Assembly (NCBI RefSeq): GCF_964355755.1
Contig: NC_092670.1
Coordinates: 8,555,201 to 8,619,200, forward strand
Reading direction: 5' to 3'
Origin: Antedon mediterranea
Lineage: Eukaryota; Echinodermata; Crinoidea; Comatulida; Antedonidae
Length of the DNA stretch: 64,000 nucleotides
Position 1 is the stretch's first letter. Each line of letters opens with the position of its first letter. Shown here piece by piece: positions 36,223 through 47,707 of this stretch. The notes under the pieces were generated by a model that ran no database searches, had not been told where the DNA came from, and saw nothing but the letters and a program-made list of their open reading frames with translations. The position numbers were made by a program, and so were the translations under genes.

Positions 36223-39200
36223 AGAAATAAATAAAGAAATAAATAAAGATTGTGACAGAATCAAGAGGTTATATGCATATCATGCATATAACCTAATAAA
36301 CAGTTATAGAGTAGTGTAGGTTAGGCCTAGCTATTAAAACATAGACCAAGAACAATTGAAGGCTATTTTTGTCAAATGGATATACAAAGTACAATAGCAT
36401 TGTATAATATAAATCCAAAGGCAATTGACTAAAAAATTGACAATGATGTGGGTATCAATCAATAATTTGGTTCTTTGCTTTTCATTGTCCAGAATTGATT
36501 TCTATATTTGGAGAAGACTGGTAAGAGTAACAAAGACCTAAAGTCAAGAAAAATCAAGAACCATTTAGCAGTAATCAATATCATTTCATAGAATAGAGTA
36601 CAATATCTTAGATTCCAGTGTTATTTAAAATCATCTATTGTATGCTTATTGCTACTACAATACTGTGATATCTGTATTGAATTGTTTGACAATTGTACAG
36701 TAATACATACTGTAAGTTGTGTTCAAACCATCTCTAATGTATAATGTAAATTAGTGTAATGAGGCTGTTGCACAGTTCTAGGAAACTTGTCTCTTAAATT
36801 TCTTTAAAACGTTAAAAAATGATATCATAATGCCAGATTGGTTTTTTTTTCTGTTTAGAAGTTTTACTGGTTAAATCCTGAAATCATGTAAATTCTGTTT
36901 TCATTTTTCTCATACTACTAAATAGTGTAACTCTAATTAAATATAGTGTACTGATTTGAAGGTGGACCTAATTTTAAAAAAATATTACGTAACTAATGGT
37001 TTTGTAGCAACCTCAGCAGCAATTATCAGGCTGAGTTAAATACCTAATTTATTGCATTTTCCATTACTAAAACAATTATGTTGTCCTGTGCTTGTTACTG
37101 TAAATCTTCATGCTAATACTACACATCATTTCTGGACATGACTTTAAAGAAACATGGTATGTACAGTATGTTGCTTATTCTTATACATTATAAAATGTTA
37201 CACTATAGTATTATTTTATATTTACGTACTGCTCTAAAAAAAAAGTATCAGTTTTATTTACTTTACTTTTCATTCACGTTCACCTGTCACCATAAGGTTT
37301 AAAACAACTTTTAAATAGATAGATTTAAACTTTATTCCCAGTAGAGGAACTCATTGGCTCTATTGGCCTACAACAAGCTTTAACTTAAGATAAATATTAA
37401 AGACAGTGTCTTAGTATCTCATAATTAATTGCAATAAAAGCAAATAGTGTAGTTGAAAATACCAAAACACATAAAATTATCTACAGCATGTCATTTAATG
37501 ATAATTTTAAAATGCATGCAAGCAGAATGACACTTGTACTGTAACTACTGTATTAGTAATACTGTGTTTCCAGTATGTATTTAAATAACTATGGTAGGTT
37601 AGACATAATTTTGAATATTTTATATCTAATATTTTTTATTTAATTTTAGAAAGCATTTGCAAAGCATAAAACAAGCTTTCGTTTGAGGACGGTAATTTGA
37701 CAGACCCAGCAGAAGGCCAATAGTTATTGTCTATCATGTTTTAGCTACAGATTAGAATCTGCATTTAATATCTAATAATATTATACTATACTATTTTTGT
37801 AAATGGTTTACTTTGAGTTATTAAATCCTATTTTTCATCATCACGTTTTTAACTGAAAACAGATCTAGACACGCTCTAATGAGGTTGTGTTTGAAATTAG
37901 CATTTTGTTCCATAATGCATACAATGAGAACCTTAATGTAAAATGCCTGAAGGGGTTTAAAATCCATAAACCAATGAATATTATTTTGCAATAGATCGTG
38001 TGAGTTTTAGTAATTTAGAAAATTGTTGATGTATGCCTTTTGCAATGAACATGATTCAACTGAGAGATAAAGCTGAGTGCTAAATATGGATCAAACTGAA
38101 TCAAATAATCGTTCAAAATATTTATTGTAGGGGTTGATTCACTTGTCAATCCCACAAACTAAACAAAAGAGCGGTTGTTTTCTGTTGCTGGTCCAAGAAT
38201 CTGGCACAATTTATCAAGTTGAATTAAACATTTATTTTTAACTATCATCAATGAGGTGGGTGACAGTATAGTATGTAAAGCGCCGCTGATTATGAGCTTA
38301 TAAAAATGTGTGCTATAAATGTTATATAATAATAATACTGTGCTGTAGTATTACATTCATGCAGTAGCAAAATACTGTATATTTCCTTTCTCTATTGCAG
38401 TGTGCAAACAGCTTTGACCATGTCACTTAAACTTTACTAAATTTAAATTTAATTATTGTAAATTAGATTTTTTTAATACAAATTATTGTCAGTCTGTGAC
38501 GCCCAAGTACATATACTGAATTTTCTTTGCATGCTTTCATCGTCGTTTTTTATAGAATTTGTCTTCTCTTTCAGCCTATACAACCAGTAACGCATAGTAA
38601 GATACGAAGATCTGCCAGGATTCGACATATATCGGTGGGAACAAAAACCATATTGTAAGTATTCATATTTTAAACAATTTTTTTGTCAGTTTCTTCCTTA
38701 TAAAACAAACTTTAATAAATATTCTCAGTAAAGAAATATATTTTTCCTACATGAATAAGTCTACAGTGATGGCTTTTACTAGAAACATTCACACGTACAA
38801 TATAGGAAATTTAGTACTTATATATTTTTTTCTTCCTCTTTTTTTTTTAGTGTTTATAGAAATGGCGACGACAAAGAGCTGCCTATGCGATTGCTTCTTC
38901 GTTATAGGTCTTTACAAAACTTTGAGACTGTATTGACAGAGATAAATGTAAAAGTCAACTTGTTAAATGGAGTTGCTATAAGGAGGTATGAGAGTCAAAA
39001 ATGGTATTCTGCATTTGAGGGAATTGACAAATCCTCTATAAGCCCACAATGTTTGCAGCCCTAAATTTTTTGCTTTTCTTTTATTTTTTATTCCAACTAT
39101 TTTGTGACCTGTTTGATTTTCATGCCGACAGGAGATGCCCTTAATTTTTTTTTTACTGTTCAATTGTGAAATTCACAAAAATGTAGGCCTTGAAAAATGT

Positions 39201-42200
39201 TAGGCTTTACATTAAAATACTATTACAGTTACAATAGATAAGCAGACAAACTGTACAATTATTATCTGCTTGATCCAAGTTGATTATTCCTATCATGTGT
39301 TCATACATAGGCTGTACAAAATGAATGGTGAACGAGTTTTAGATTGTTCTCAAATTGATTCAGACGGTAAATATGTAGCTGCAGGGACTGAACGCTTCAA
39401 GAAGGTTGCATATGGCCAATGGGAACCATCCACCATGCTGTCACCTAGACATGTTAAGAAGTAAGTGATCCAGGCTGCTACAGTCTTAAATGCTGGGTGT
39501 TTGTTTGATAAGCTTCACTGCCTATGGATACATCTTGAACGTATCGAACTCTAACTTTATAATGTCGATATGTCGAAAAGATTTTCAAGTTCTCACCAAA
39601 GAACATTTTTTTTAAACACGTTCTAATATTCTTAGATGTACTTTACAAATCATTCTAAAATATCCCAATTATATTATCCCAAAAAGACATTTTAAATGTT
39701 AAATAAGAAATATATTTTGATCTTTTTAAATATGTTGGCAACAAAATAGATGCCGTTCAAGTAAAGAAATACCACCATGGATTGTAGCTAATGAAATATT
39801 ATTCAAGGCAATGTCAACTGATAAATTTATGCTCATTTTTTAAATATATTTTCAGACCTTTGCCACCTATCAAAGCCAGGCCTCCACCACGAAAGGTAAT
39901 TATTGTGAATGCTTGTGTGACAGGACTAGTGGGATACAGTTGTATTTCGTTGGCTATGCAACAGTATAAAATAATTTTTTATGAGTGAAATGGATACAAT
40001 ATTTCTATAAGTTCAAATATCTTTCAATGCACTAGGGCTAGAAATGCATATAACAATGAATGAGGTTGAGGAATAGATAGTGGATGATAATATCTATGTG
40101 ACTCACAACGTTTTGGCAAAATTTTGTAATGTACCTATTATTGTGAGAATGGCAAGTTTTCCACTCAGAATCATCTGTTACACTATTTGTCTTGGGTAGA
40201 CATTGCATGCACTCTAATTGTATTCATGACTCTCTTTTGGTAGCTTCGTTTATTCAGAATAGTGTACTTATGTTTTTATTTTTACTCTATCACAGCAAGC
40301 AGTATAAATTGAACACTATAAAATATGTAAAAAAAATGCTATTGATTAGTTACATACAACCAACTAATGAAAATTATTTAAAATACAATATTAGTTGCTT
40401 TAGTAACAAGGAGTAAAACAATATTTTTAATCAAATTAAGCGTATACTTAATTGCACTTACAGTGCGCTTGTATTGTCGTACATAATTATTATATTTTGT
40501 AGGAAAAAATGACAAAGTACACAATGTCAAATATGTTATTGCTTGGCGTATAGCCAAGGACTCTTAACTCATATCAATTGCCATGGATTTCTACAAGAAC
40601 AGAACATTATTATATTATGTTGTATTGGATACCTTAACAAATAATATTTTAAAGCACTACATTATTTGAGTATTATGATGATTGCATAATATTTATTTTT
40701 ATGTTTATCTGGGGTTTTAAAGGCAAGCTAGCGCTAGGCAACAATCGATGTATAGTATTAGTATTGTTAAATAAGTTCATTTGGATCTGATAATATTATA
40801 GTATTAGTAGCTCATAGATATTATCGATAAAAACTGTTTGATATTATGTTTTTTGCACAGTTATAAAAATGATTATGCACGCCTCATATTTAAAAGTAAA
40901 CCTTAGGAAGCAAACAAAATGGAATATATTATAAGTAGTTTATTGAAATGACAGATCTTGTGTTGAACTATTTAAATACAGTTTTTATTTCTATGATTTT
41001 TCTTATTCAATAATGTATAGCCTTGTTATTCATTGCCTATCGACGAAAGTAAGAGTAGTGATTTTACAGTGGAAATAGATTGTATGTAGTTTAACGTAGT
41101 CAAAAATTAATATCAAGGATGAAAACAATTATGCATTTGCTTGCTTTTGATTTTTTCAGTCTTCCCCTCCTGCAAAGCCCAAGCCTGCAACAGTTCGGAA
41201 ACAAAAGACCGAAAAAAAGAAGAAACGACCTGAAAAGTCAGCAGAGCAGAAAGAAGCAGAAAGTGTATTCCATCACAAGCCAACAACAGTGAAAAGAAGT
41301 AGAGAGAAGGAGCATCCTAATTATGATGCTGATGGTATTCAACTTTATTAATCATATTTGCAACTATTTTCGTATCTTTAATAGTTGAAGGCTAGATAAG
41401 CAATTTCAATAGAAACGAAGCTGAAAATCATCCAACTGATGAATGTTCAACACTGTGGCTGCTGCAAATATTTAGCCTATGCGAATCTACCACAATGCCG
41501 GGCGGCTTTGCACAAATCACATGATCACAGCACATTCTAAAGCAATCCTTGTATAGTGATTTAACAGCTATGAACGCTTCTGTTTCTGAACCCAGTCATT
41601 AAAAGACCAAACTTGCTAGTTTTATTATACAGCACATGATTGTATATTTATTATAGTAATTAATTAGCTCAATTAGATAATTGTAGATTTACATTGAAAC
41701 TAAATATAAATATTAGCCTAGCATACCGAACTTTTACCGAAATGTTTTGCCCAATTAGCCTTTCATACAATTGAAGTCGAAACAGTGTAAATGTTGAGAG
41801 CAGTGTAAAGGTATTTTTTTCCATTAGAACATGCAAGTATGCAAAAGAAATGTCAGAGCTAAAATAAAATAAATATGATTTTACTGTGATGACAACTCAA
41901 TTGTCAACAGTCTGTTTTGTAGAAATGTTGACAAGTTGCAGGTGACAAACTATTTGATCTCCATTGTATTTTTAGAAATGAATGTCTGATTGACTAATAC
42001 AGTTGATATATTGTATGTCATCAGAATGACACTGCTCGTAACCCAAGACAAAGTCTTTACTATATTATAATCTTACCTAAATCGTTTATGATATTTACAA
42101 TATTGTTTACTCTATATCTCTGTTTATTGTGTTGTTTATTTTTTTTTTAATAATTAGTTAAAAACAAAAGAAGATAATATTTATAACAGATTTGTGTTCG

Positions 42201-44934
42201 CTCTCTTTTAGATCCTAATGCAGTTTTCAAAGCGAAGGAAGGGAATTCAGAAACAGAAGGTGCAAAAGAGATTGAAGACACCAGAGAGACAGCAATCGAT
42301 CTTCCAATTGATCAGATAGCAGCTGAAGAAGTCGATGAAGACATTGGTGGAGAGGACCTGCCTATGAAACAGGAATCCAAATCACCTGAGCCATATGTGA
42401 GGGACTCGCCAAAACGAGAAACTCCATCACCTACCAGACAGCAGCGACCAGTGTCTGATGAGGTGCCAGAAGTCGCAGAAGAGGTTCCAGATTTTTATGC
42501 CGAGGAGAAACCAAAGTCGCATTCACCGGACGATAAGGTAAACTAAAATAATTTAATTGTATCACTCTATCATAAATTAATATTCATGTCAGTTAATTTG
42601 CATGTAACATCATCTACAGCTTTCATAATCAAATTAACATAGATTTATAGTGCTTGCCTTCATATAGTGCTTACCTTCGTTCTGTGTCGCATCACTAAGT
42701 TTGCACATAGAGGTATTACGCAACTAGAGAGTAAACTGCAACTGCAATTACAGCTCAAAAAGCAAGCCACCATGTATAAGTCTACATTGCAGCTTGTTGA
42801 GCTTATGAACACGAGTGTATTAATAATTTTAATCGATTAATAACATTAATAAATTTAATAAATATAATTTTAATAATAATAAAACGATAGGATTAATTTG
42901 ATGAACGTTTTATTGTATTTTATTTGAAAAATAGGGGGTTTTCATAATATTGTTTAATTAATAATATGGCCATGTGAACTGGTTTCCCTGCCATGTTCAC
43001 ATTATTTTTTTTATTTTTTATTTAATTTATTTTCTATTATAAAGAATTACAAGATAGCTGAATACTAAACCTAACCTAAATAAAAAAAAAATGTTCTTGA
43101 TAGACGGAAGTTCTAGTGTAATAGGTTAAAGCCTTTAGCACTAGACATAACCTTTCAGTTGGCAAACGCTGTTAAAAATTATTTAATCTCTTTTCATGCT
43201 TATATAGCACCCTCTATAATGTCCCATATTGTGTCATAATTATTCTAATTTCTAATGAATTATTCATGATTTCTGCCTTAGTCTCATCATAGTAAAAAAA
43301 AATATTGCGCCTTGTTCGCATCACATTTGTCACCTATTCTTCTACTCTCTAGTTGTATATTACCTCTGCATGTAGCATAAGCAAAATGGCTTATTCACAA
43401 AATGTGTATCACAAGAATGAGCAATCGGATATTTTTGCATTGAAAAATTATAACATATCAAGGATGCTTTATTTAACCATTTTAATCATTATTGGCATTT
43501 GCAATAATATGCTATTTTCATTTCATCTGTTTTGTCTCCTTGCATTCATAGCCTGCATCTTTTATAATGGATGATGATATCGGTGAGTTTAATATGTAGC
43601 TTACTAACATTTCAAAATACTTTTTGCATCAATAAACTGTGCGATAAAAACCTACTAATTAGGCTAAAAAAATAGATTGTTTGGCATCTAGCCGCCTATA
43701 TATAGGGGAAAAAATGTTGACAATGTTTTTTTAAATACCTCCTGTGATTATTATTTGTATCACTTGAAAGAAAAATATTTTATAAAGATGAAAAAAATTA
43801 ACTAAATTGTTCCTGTGATGGCAAACAATCTTTTTTACGCTTTATCTAAACTTTAGAAAGAATAAATGTATAAATCTTAACACACAAGGATGTAAATTTG
43901 TCTTGGCTGTTGACAAACTGATCCACAGCATGGTAAGCAGGGTATACACCAAAATCAGGCTGGAGAGTGTATGTTCAGCCTCAACTTTATTGTTGTTGTA
44001 CTTTTTTGGTCTATAATCTATATCTTATTGACCAGAACCAACTACTGTGTAATGTGCATGTGATATTCATAGTGTTATATTATATTTTTTATATTGGTTA
44101 TTCACATTCAGAGTCTAAATGTGTGGGCATAACCTGTGTCTTGCAACAAACTGATCTGAGCTTTAATATTCAAAATCATATATTTATTTTCAGGAAATGA
44201 AGCAAATACAAACAACAATTCAGGAAATGAAGACAGCACAAGGTACATCGGGGAAAACCCCGAAGGGAAAGACACCACAGAATCAAACCAGTTTGAAGAA
44301 GAAACCTTTAATGAAAGAGCCTCCAAGAGCATCAGTCCAACCCAAGATGTCAACGGTGAAGACCCCATCACCCAAAGTACTAACCCCACCACCGAAAGAA
44401 CTGAGTCCCCAAGAGAGGAAATCATCCCCACCACCCAAGGTACTAACCCCACCACCGAAAGAGCTGAATCCCCAAGAGAGGAAGTCATCCCCACCACCCA
44501 AGGTACTGACCCCACCACCGAAAGAACAGAGTCCCCTAGAGAAAAAGTTATCGACGCCACCCAAGTCAGCAAGTCCCCAGATGAAGATCTCGCCAACCAT
44601 GACAAAGAATCACCCGACCAGGACTCCAACTCCCTCCCAGAGGACAACAACTCCTCTGACAAAGATACCCACACCACCACCAAACTCGAGTCCACATCCC
44701 AGGGTGACGACACCAACCGAAAAGACGACAGCCCTATTGAACGGGCCGCTAGCGACTCCTCAATCAGACAAGACTCAAGAACCGAGCGGGAGCAACCAAC
44801 CGGACAGGGAATCGACCAAGTCGTCTACTAAGCCTGTTCAAAGTGAAACTTATGACTTTGATGTTACAAAACCTTCAAATGATAATCAAAATGGAGAATT
44901 AACTAAGATGCAAGATGAGGATAATAAATCTTAA
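24071..44934 (+). CDS. DCDC2: DCDC2-type doublecortin-domain protein
   Basis: Exons: 24071-24351, 25196-25262, 38575-38654, 38851-38985, 39311-39460, 39856-39895, 41160-41334, 42212-42537, microexon 43552-43582 and terminal exon from 44194. All have GT/AG ends and matching phases. The ATG at 24071 has G at -3 and +4. Residues about 13-97 (INIRVFKNGDDFYTGKRF ... NIYVAAGSEKFKK) and about 140-225 (VYRNGDDKELPMRLLLRY ... YVAAGTERFKK) are two doublecortin domains, which bind microtubules. The linker PIQPVTHSKIRRSARIR and the block VFKAKEGNSETEGAKEIED resemble vertebrate DCDC2. After the domains come a Pro/Lys-rich segment and an acidic tail. Predicted lengths are 640 aa with the microexon or 664 aa without, against 476 aa in human. 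Vertebrate DCDC2 is a ciliary, microtubule-associated protein; that role is inferred here. AATAAA at 44952 is the likely poly(A) signal. Confidence 0.92.
24370..24840. repeat. AGGCCTA motif cluster in DCDC2 intron 1
   Basis: Many copies of GGCCTA, TAGGCC and CCTAGGC are packed in the first 480 bp of the intron, much denser than elsewhere. No other structure is seen in this stretch. Confidence 0.6.
25509..25800 (+). mobile_element. tRNA-derived SINE
   Basis: An A-box-like TGGCACAGTGTG at 25516-25527 and a perfect B box GGTTCGAATCC at 25551-25561 sit at the left end. A body follows, ending GCGCTATATAAGAATGAACT and a TATTATTATTAA tail. That is a complete polymerase-III SINE layout. It lies 250 bp after the second DCDC2 exon. 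Confidence 0.8.
27076..27172. mobile_element. Degraded MITE of the AAGCTCTGTCTACAC family
   Basis: The right end GTGTAGACAGAGCTTAAG and the inner ACCATATTTGGGCAC match the family represented at 3234-3360. The left end is not clear and the inner CCATATATGG is altered. Confidence 0.45.
28085..30384 (+). mobile_element. 5'-truncated non-LTR retrotransposon, interrupted
   Basis: An open frame to 28946 encodes the C-terminal part of a LINE reverse transcriptase. It has YINDLAN, the catalytic-loop YADD at FYADDTNLL, a KTNYMIFKN segment, KFLGV and the usual C-terminal ILWNSIN region. A TAG (28944-28946) interrupts the usual end. The 5' part of the protein, including the upstream RT blocks, is missing. 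A separate DNA element (28968-30110) is inserted near the end; beyond it the host sequence resumes and ends in a short ACTGAA repeat (AAACTGAAACTGAAACTGG near 30366-30384), a typical LINE tail. It is dead as an element. It lies in DCDC2 intron 2 in sense orientation. Confidence 0.85.
28968..30110. mobile_element. TA-flanked DNA transposon inserted in the LINE
   Basis: The ends are inverted copies: AAATGGACCTGAAATGG at 28968 and its reverse complement ending at 30110, with weaker similarity further in. TA flanks both ends (28966-28967 and 30111-30112). Removing the element rejoins the LINE's final codons to a stop. Length is 1143 bp with no recognisable transposase, so it is a non-autonomous Tc1/mariner-like element. 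It contains CG-richer stretches and a TGACGTCA near 29116. Confidence 0.8.
32490..32720 (-). mobile_element. LINE reverse transcriptase C-terminal remnant
   Basis: On the minus strand, 32639-32543 reads LHWLPIDSCIKYKILLLTFK and continues KALLLKQPTYI. This is the conserved LHWLPV...YKILLLTFKAL block found near the end of many L2/CR1-type LINE proteins. A frameshift separates it from the preceding ILTHISPI. Only this fossil fragment is left. Confidence 0.7.
35130..35212 (-). pseudogene. tRNA-like sequence
   Basis: On the minus strand TGGCTCGATGGT (A-box-like, 35201-35190) is followed about 45 nt later by GAGATCGAGTCTC (B-box-like, near 35158-35146). A full cloverleaf with acceptor pairing is not evident. 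It lies inside the element at 34788-36297, probably as a SINE fragment or tRNA pseudogene. Confidence 0.4.
36189..36250. repeat. (AAAT)n microsatellite
   Basis: AATA tetranucleotides with interspersed AAAG, just inside the right end of the Helitron-like element. Confidence 0.9.
43552..43582 (+). CDS. DCDC2: 31-nt frame-shifting microexon of DCDC2
   Basis: A pyrimidine-rich acceptor (GTCTCCTTGCATTCATAG) precedes 43552 and a near-consensus donor (ATCG|gtgagt) follows 43582. The upstream exon ends in phase 0, and this exon reads PASFIMDDDI plus one base. It therefore exits in phase 1 and sends the last exon into its acidic frame. Because 31 is not a multiple of three, skipping it sends the last exon into its basic frame instead. 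Confidence 0.7.
44194..44934 (+). CDS. DCDC2: DCDC2 terminal exon, open in two frames
   Basis: The acceptor TTTATTTTCAG ends at 44193. Entered in phase 1 (microexon included), the exon encodes about 211 codons of Ser/Thr/Glu/Asp-rich tail (NEANTNNNSGNEDSTRYIGE at its start), with stop TAA at 44829-44831. Entered in phase 0 (microexon skipped), it encodes EMKQIQTTIQEMKTAQ and then a Lys/Pro/Ser-rich basic tail of about 246 codons with stop at 44932-44934. Three 63-nt tandem units (44370-44432, 44433-44495, 44496-44558) give 21-residue repeats in both frames: SPREE(I/V)IPTTQGT-like in the acidic one and PPPKVLTPPPKE-like in the basic one. The plus strand is T-poor here, so stops are rare in any frame; two open frames alone are not proof of dual coding. 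Confidence 0.7.
   Translation, partial: EMKQIQTTIQEMKTAQGTSGKTPKGKTPQNQTSLKKKPLMKEPPRASVQPKMSTVKTPSPKVLTPPPKELSPQERKSSPPPKVLTPPPKELNPQERKSSPPPKVLTPPPKEQSPLEKKLSTPPKSASPQMKISPTMTKNHPTRTPTPSQRTTTPLTKIPTPPPNSSPHPRVTTPTEKTTALLNGPLATPQSDKTQEPSGSNQPDRESTKSSTKPVQSETYDFDVTKPSNDNQNGELTKMQDEDNKS
44370..44558 (+). repeat. Three 63-nt coding repeats in DCDC2 tail
   Basis: Units begin at 44370, 44433 and 44496 and are exactly 63 nt (21 codons), so copy number can change without frame loss. Unit 1 versus 2 differs at four sites; unit 3 is more diverged. Confidence 0.9.
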
Positions 44935-47700
44935 TTATTATAGGTTCTTTTAATAAATGTTTTAAATCTCAATAATAGCAGAATAATACTGCATTGTAAA
45001 TTGTGAATATAATTGTAAATAAGAGATATGAGGTTCAAGTTCAATTGTCTATGTTTTTATTGGAATTTTAATGTATTTTAAAGATGTATTGTTCTCTACA
45101 AAATTTACCAAATGACAAATGCTTGATTGTTAAAGCTTAGTTCCAACTAGGACATAAGTGCAACTTCACCAATTTCGAGGGATCATCATTAATCATGTCC
45201 TAGTGGGAACCAAGTTTTAGTAGGTATAAAAGTTTATCAATTTAAACATAGAAATGTGTGTTATATTGTGTAAAATTGTTTACCTCAAATTCTGTATAGT
45301 ATGGCTTTTATTTACCGTATTTATAAATTTTTTTTCTTTTTGGTTTTTTTTTTCCTTCCACCTATATAATATATATTATATAATTTTAGTTTCTGATACT
45401 GTAACCCTTTTCAATATATTTTTATACCTGTACTTTGTACATCTTGTCTGTCCGAATTTTAGAACTAGCTCTTTGCTGCTCCTCTTTTCCTGTGAAAATG
45501 CTTTTTTTTTTATAAAAATAAAATAACCTAAAATTAATTGTGTTTTTTTATAAATTTTGAAGTATTTTAATCTGTGCTAGTACTGGTTACTAATACAGTG
45601 ATGCATTTTGAACTCTTTTTTTTAAAAACAATTTTATTTTATTGTATTTTATTTTTAACATTTCTTTTTAACTAAAGTGCTTTTCAATCCCACCTATTTG
45701 CTTACTCTCCCAGTCAGTCCCTAACATTTTCTAACTACTTTACAAACAGTTTTTATTTTTTGTTATTAATTGTATTTAATGTTTGTTATGAGAATTATTA
45801 TAAAATCTTAATTTCTATGGTAACCTCACCTTTAAAATAATTACTATTAGACTGCTTTAGTAATATTTTTTTTAGATGTAAAAACGTTGTGTTTTTCAAA
45901 TCATATTTGGGTTTTTTTGTCAAGAAAAGCCTGAAATAAGTTATAGCTGTTTCTATTACTTTATTTTGTTTGTGATAAAAATCATTCAGATCCTCATAAT
46001 TAAAATTTAAAAATCCATATCCTACCCTAAAATAGTCTTGCCTAATAAACAGCATTGTAATTGTTTAAAGTTGAATGCGCAATATTATGATTATTATATT
46101 GTAGATAGTTGTATATAAGAATTCTAATAATCGGCCTAAAGATAAAATGAAATGTTTTCAAACAGTATTATTGTACATGATGCTGTTGTAAACAAATATT
46201 GTAGCAGAACCTTATTATTAGAAAGACAAATTTGTGATTAGGAACCGTTTCTCCTTGTGGCTTTCCTTACAAGAACCGTGTTTTCCTTAATATGCTCTCC
46301 GATTGTCCCATTGATATGTTTGCAGTTTTAAGGTCCGTTTACACAAAGACGATAAACAATGGTGATAGATAGATTTTTATCTATTTATCTTCGTTCTTTA
46401 TCATCCTAGTATAAACAGGCCTTTAAACTAGTTTGACCTGGTTTCACACGTAAAGTGTGCCATTTCAAAGCAATGTGTTTAATTTACTAAATTGTGTTGA
46501 GAATAGGATGCAGTTGTTAATGTTATTTCGTGCACCACTTCAAAAATTACAAACTACTGTATTGAACATTATATTGCTTTAACATCAGCATCCATTACTG
46601 TTAGATCACTGCAGATAAGTGTAGTACTCAAAACCTAATCTGTCTACATTATCAAACTATGGACCAAAAAAGTGTGATTTACCCAAATATGGTAGTGATA
46701 TGACATTATCATGTCCATATATGGGCACATCACATTTTGTTGTCACATAAAGTTTGATATAGTGTAGTCAGAGCTTTAGAAAACATTTATGCAGTGCTTA
46801 CTTAATTGTGACGCTAAGTTGAATATTAAGATAGTTCTCTGTGAATTATATTATTTTTGTATACATGTGTTCATTTTTTAAATACAAAAACGTTTTTCAT
46901 GTTCTCCAAAATGCATTTAAAAAAAGACATCCGTGCGTTTAAAAATTAACTTAGAATTCCCCACACCATTTTACCATTGTACATTATAATAAAAGCCTCT
47001 TTCTTTTTTATGAAACTGTTTTTTAAAAATCTGTACAGTATTCCTCAAAAGTAAAAACGTTGTTCCAATCCAAGAAAAGAAACTCAGTCAATCGTTTATA
47101 ACTATGTATTTCATGCAGTACAATATACAATACTGCTACTGTAGTAATTTAATAGGTTTGTTTATTGTTAAATAAGTCTCAATGGTTACGAGTCCACCAC
47201 AATTAATAGTAAATAAATCCGTATACTTTTTAAAGGACATATTAGCATAATTCTACATGGGTAGGTAAAATTGTTGCACATTACTGTATGTACAGTTATT
47301 GGATACTCCCCTGTGCACACTAAATTGTAAGGCATCACTGCATCATGTCAGTAGTTTGATGCGTTTTCGTGAAAAAATGATTCTTTATAAATAATATGCG
47401 AGTACACTTACATGAAGTGTGCTTTCATTTATACGGTAATATTATTGTTTTCTTGACAAAAAATATATCTTTGTAATAAATCGCTCATTGTGTGTTGAAA
47501 TAATATGTACCGTTTTTTGTTGTTGTTTTGGTATAAGTAGTATTTTATTGATATTACGCTCATAGGCGACATGAGAATTATACGGCCCTAATAGTGCCAA
47601 CGTATAGTAGACAACTTGGGGATGACTTGAGGATAACCATAGTAACCCACATGACAATTTTGTAATTTATAAATGGCTTCTTTTAAGATTTAGAAAAGTT
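44935..47700. other. DCDC2 3' flank and intergenic DNA
   Basis: AATAAA at 44952-44957 follows the last stop. Beyond it are AT-rich DNA, a foldback pair (AACTAGGACAT near 45148 and ATGTCCTAGT near 45197), a decayed ACACAAAGACGATAAACAAT foldback (46333-46424) and one MITE. No exon is recognised on either strand. Confidence 0.5.
46631..46778. mobile_element. MITE of the AAGCTCTGTCTACAC family
   Basis: The left end is AATCTGTCTACATTATCAAA and the right end TAGTGTAGTCAGAGCTTTAG. The inner block contains CCATATATGG at 46715-46724 and GGGCACATCACATTTTGTTG, shared with the copy at 3234-3360. Confidence 0.65.
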
Positions 47701-47707
47701 GAGTTTC

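Larger units (their letters stand above)
34788..36297. mobile_element. Helitron-like non-autonomous element
   Basis: The left end has ACTAGATTT, a hairpin AATTCGTCA-CTA-TGACGAATT (34796-34816), then AGGTTATATGCAT at 34819-34831. The right end has a 13-bp-stem hairpin made of that same AGGTTATATGCAT (36266-36278) and its complement (36282-36294), followed by AATAAA. The same layout is seen at 58186-61353. The body has CG-rich stretches such as GCGCGTACGC. A left-end motif repeated in a right-end hairpin is reported for Helitron2/Helentron-type elements; the class assignment is inferred. Confidence 0.55.
25263..38574 (+). other. 13.3-kb DCDC2 intron 2
   Basis: The donor GGG|gtaagt at 25262/25263 joins the acceptor TCTCTTTCAG at 38574. 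Besides the mobile elements listed separately (SINE, interrupted LINE, LINE remnant, Helitron-like element), the segments 25800-27070, 30390-32500, 32720-34780 and 36300-38570 are AT-rich with no exon that fits the gene's phase (next exon needs phase 0) or carries a doublecortin-like stretch. Confidence 0.7.

Noticed and set aside
43353-43574. 73-codon plus frame in the DCDC2 intron as a separate small gene
   Set aside because: It is AT-rich and hydrophobic by composition and overlaps the polypyrimidine tract of the microexon.
44108-44716. 202-codon antisense open frame over the DCDC2 last exon
   Set aside because: The plus strand is T-poor and CCACC-rich here, so stops are rare in several frames. 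The frame runs back into the intron and has no start or splice context of its own.
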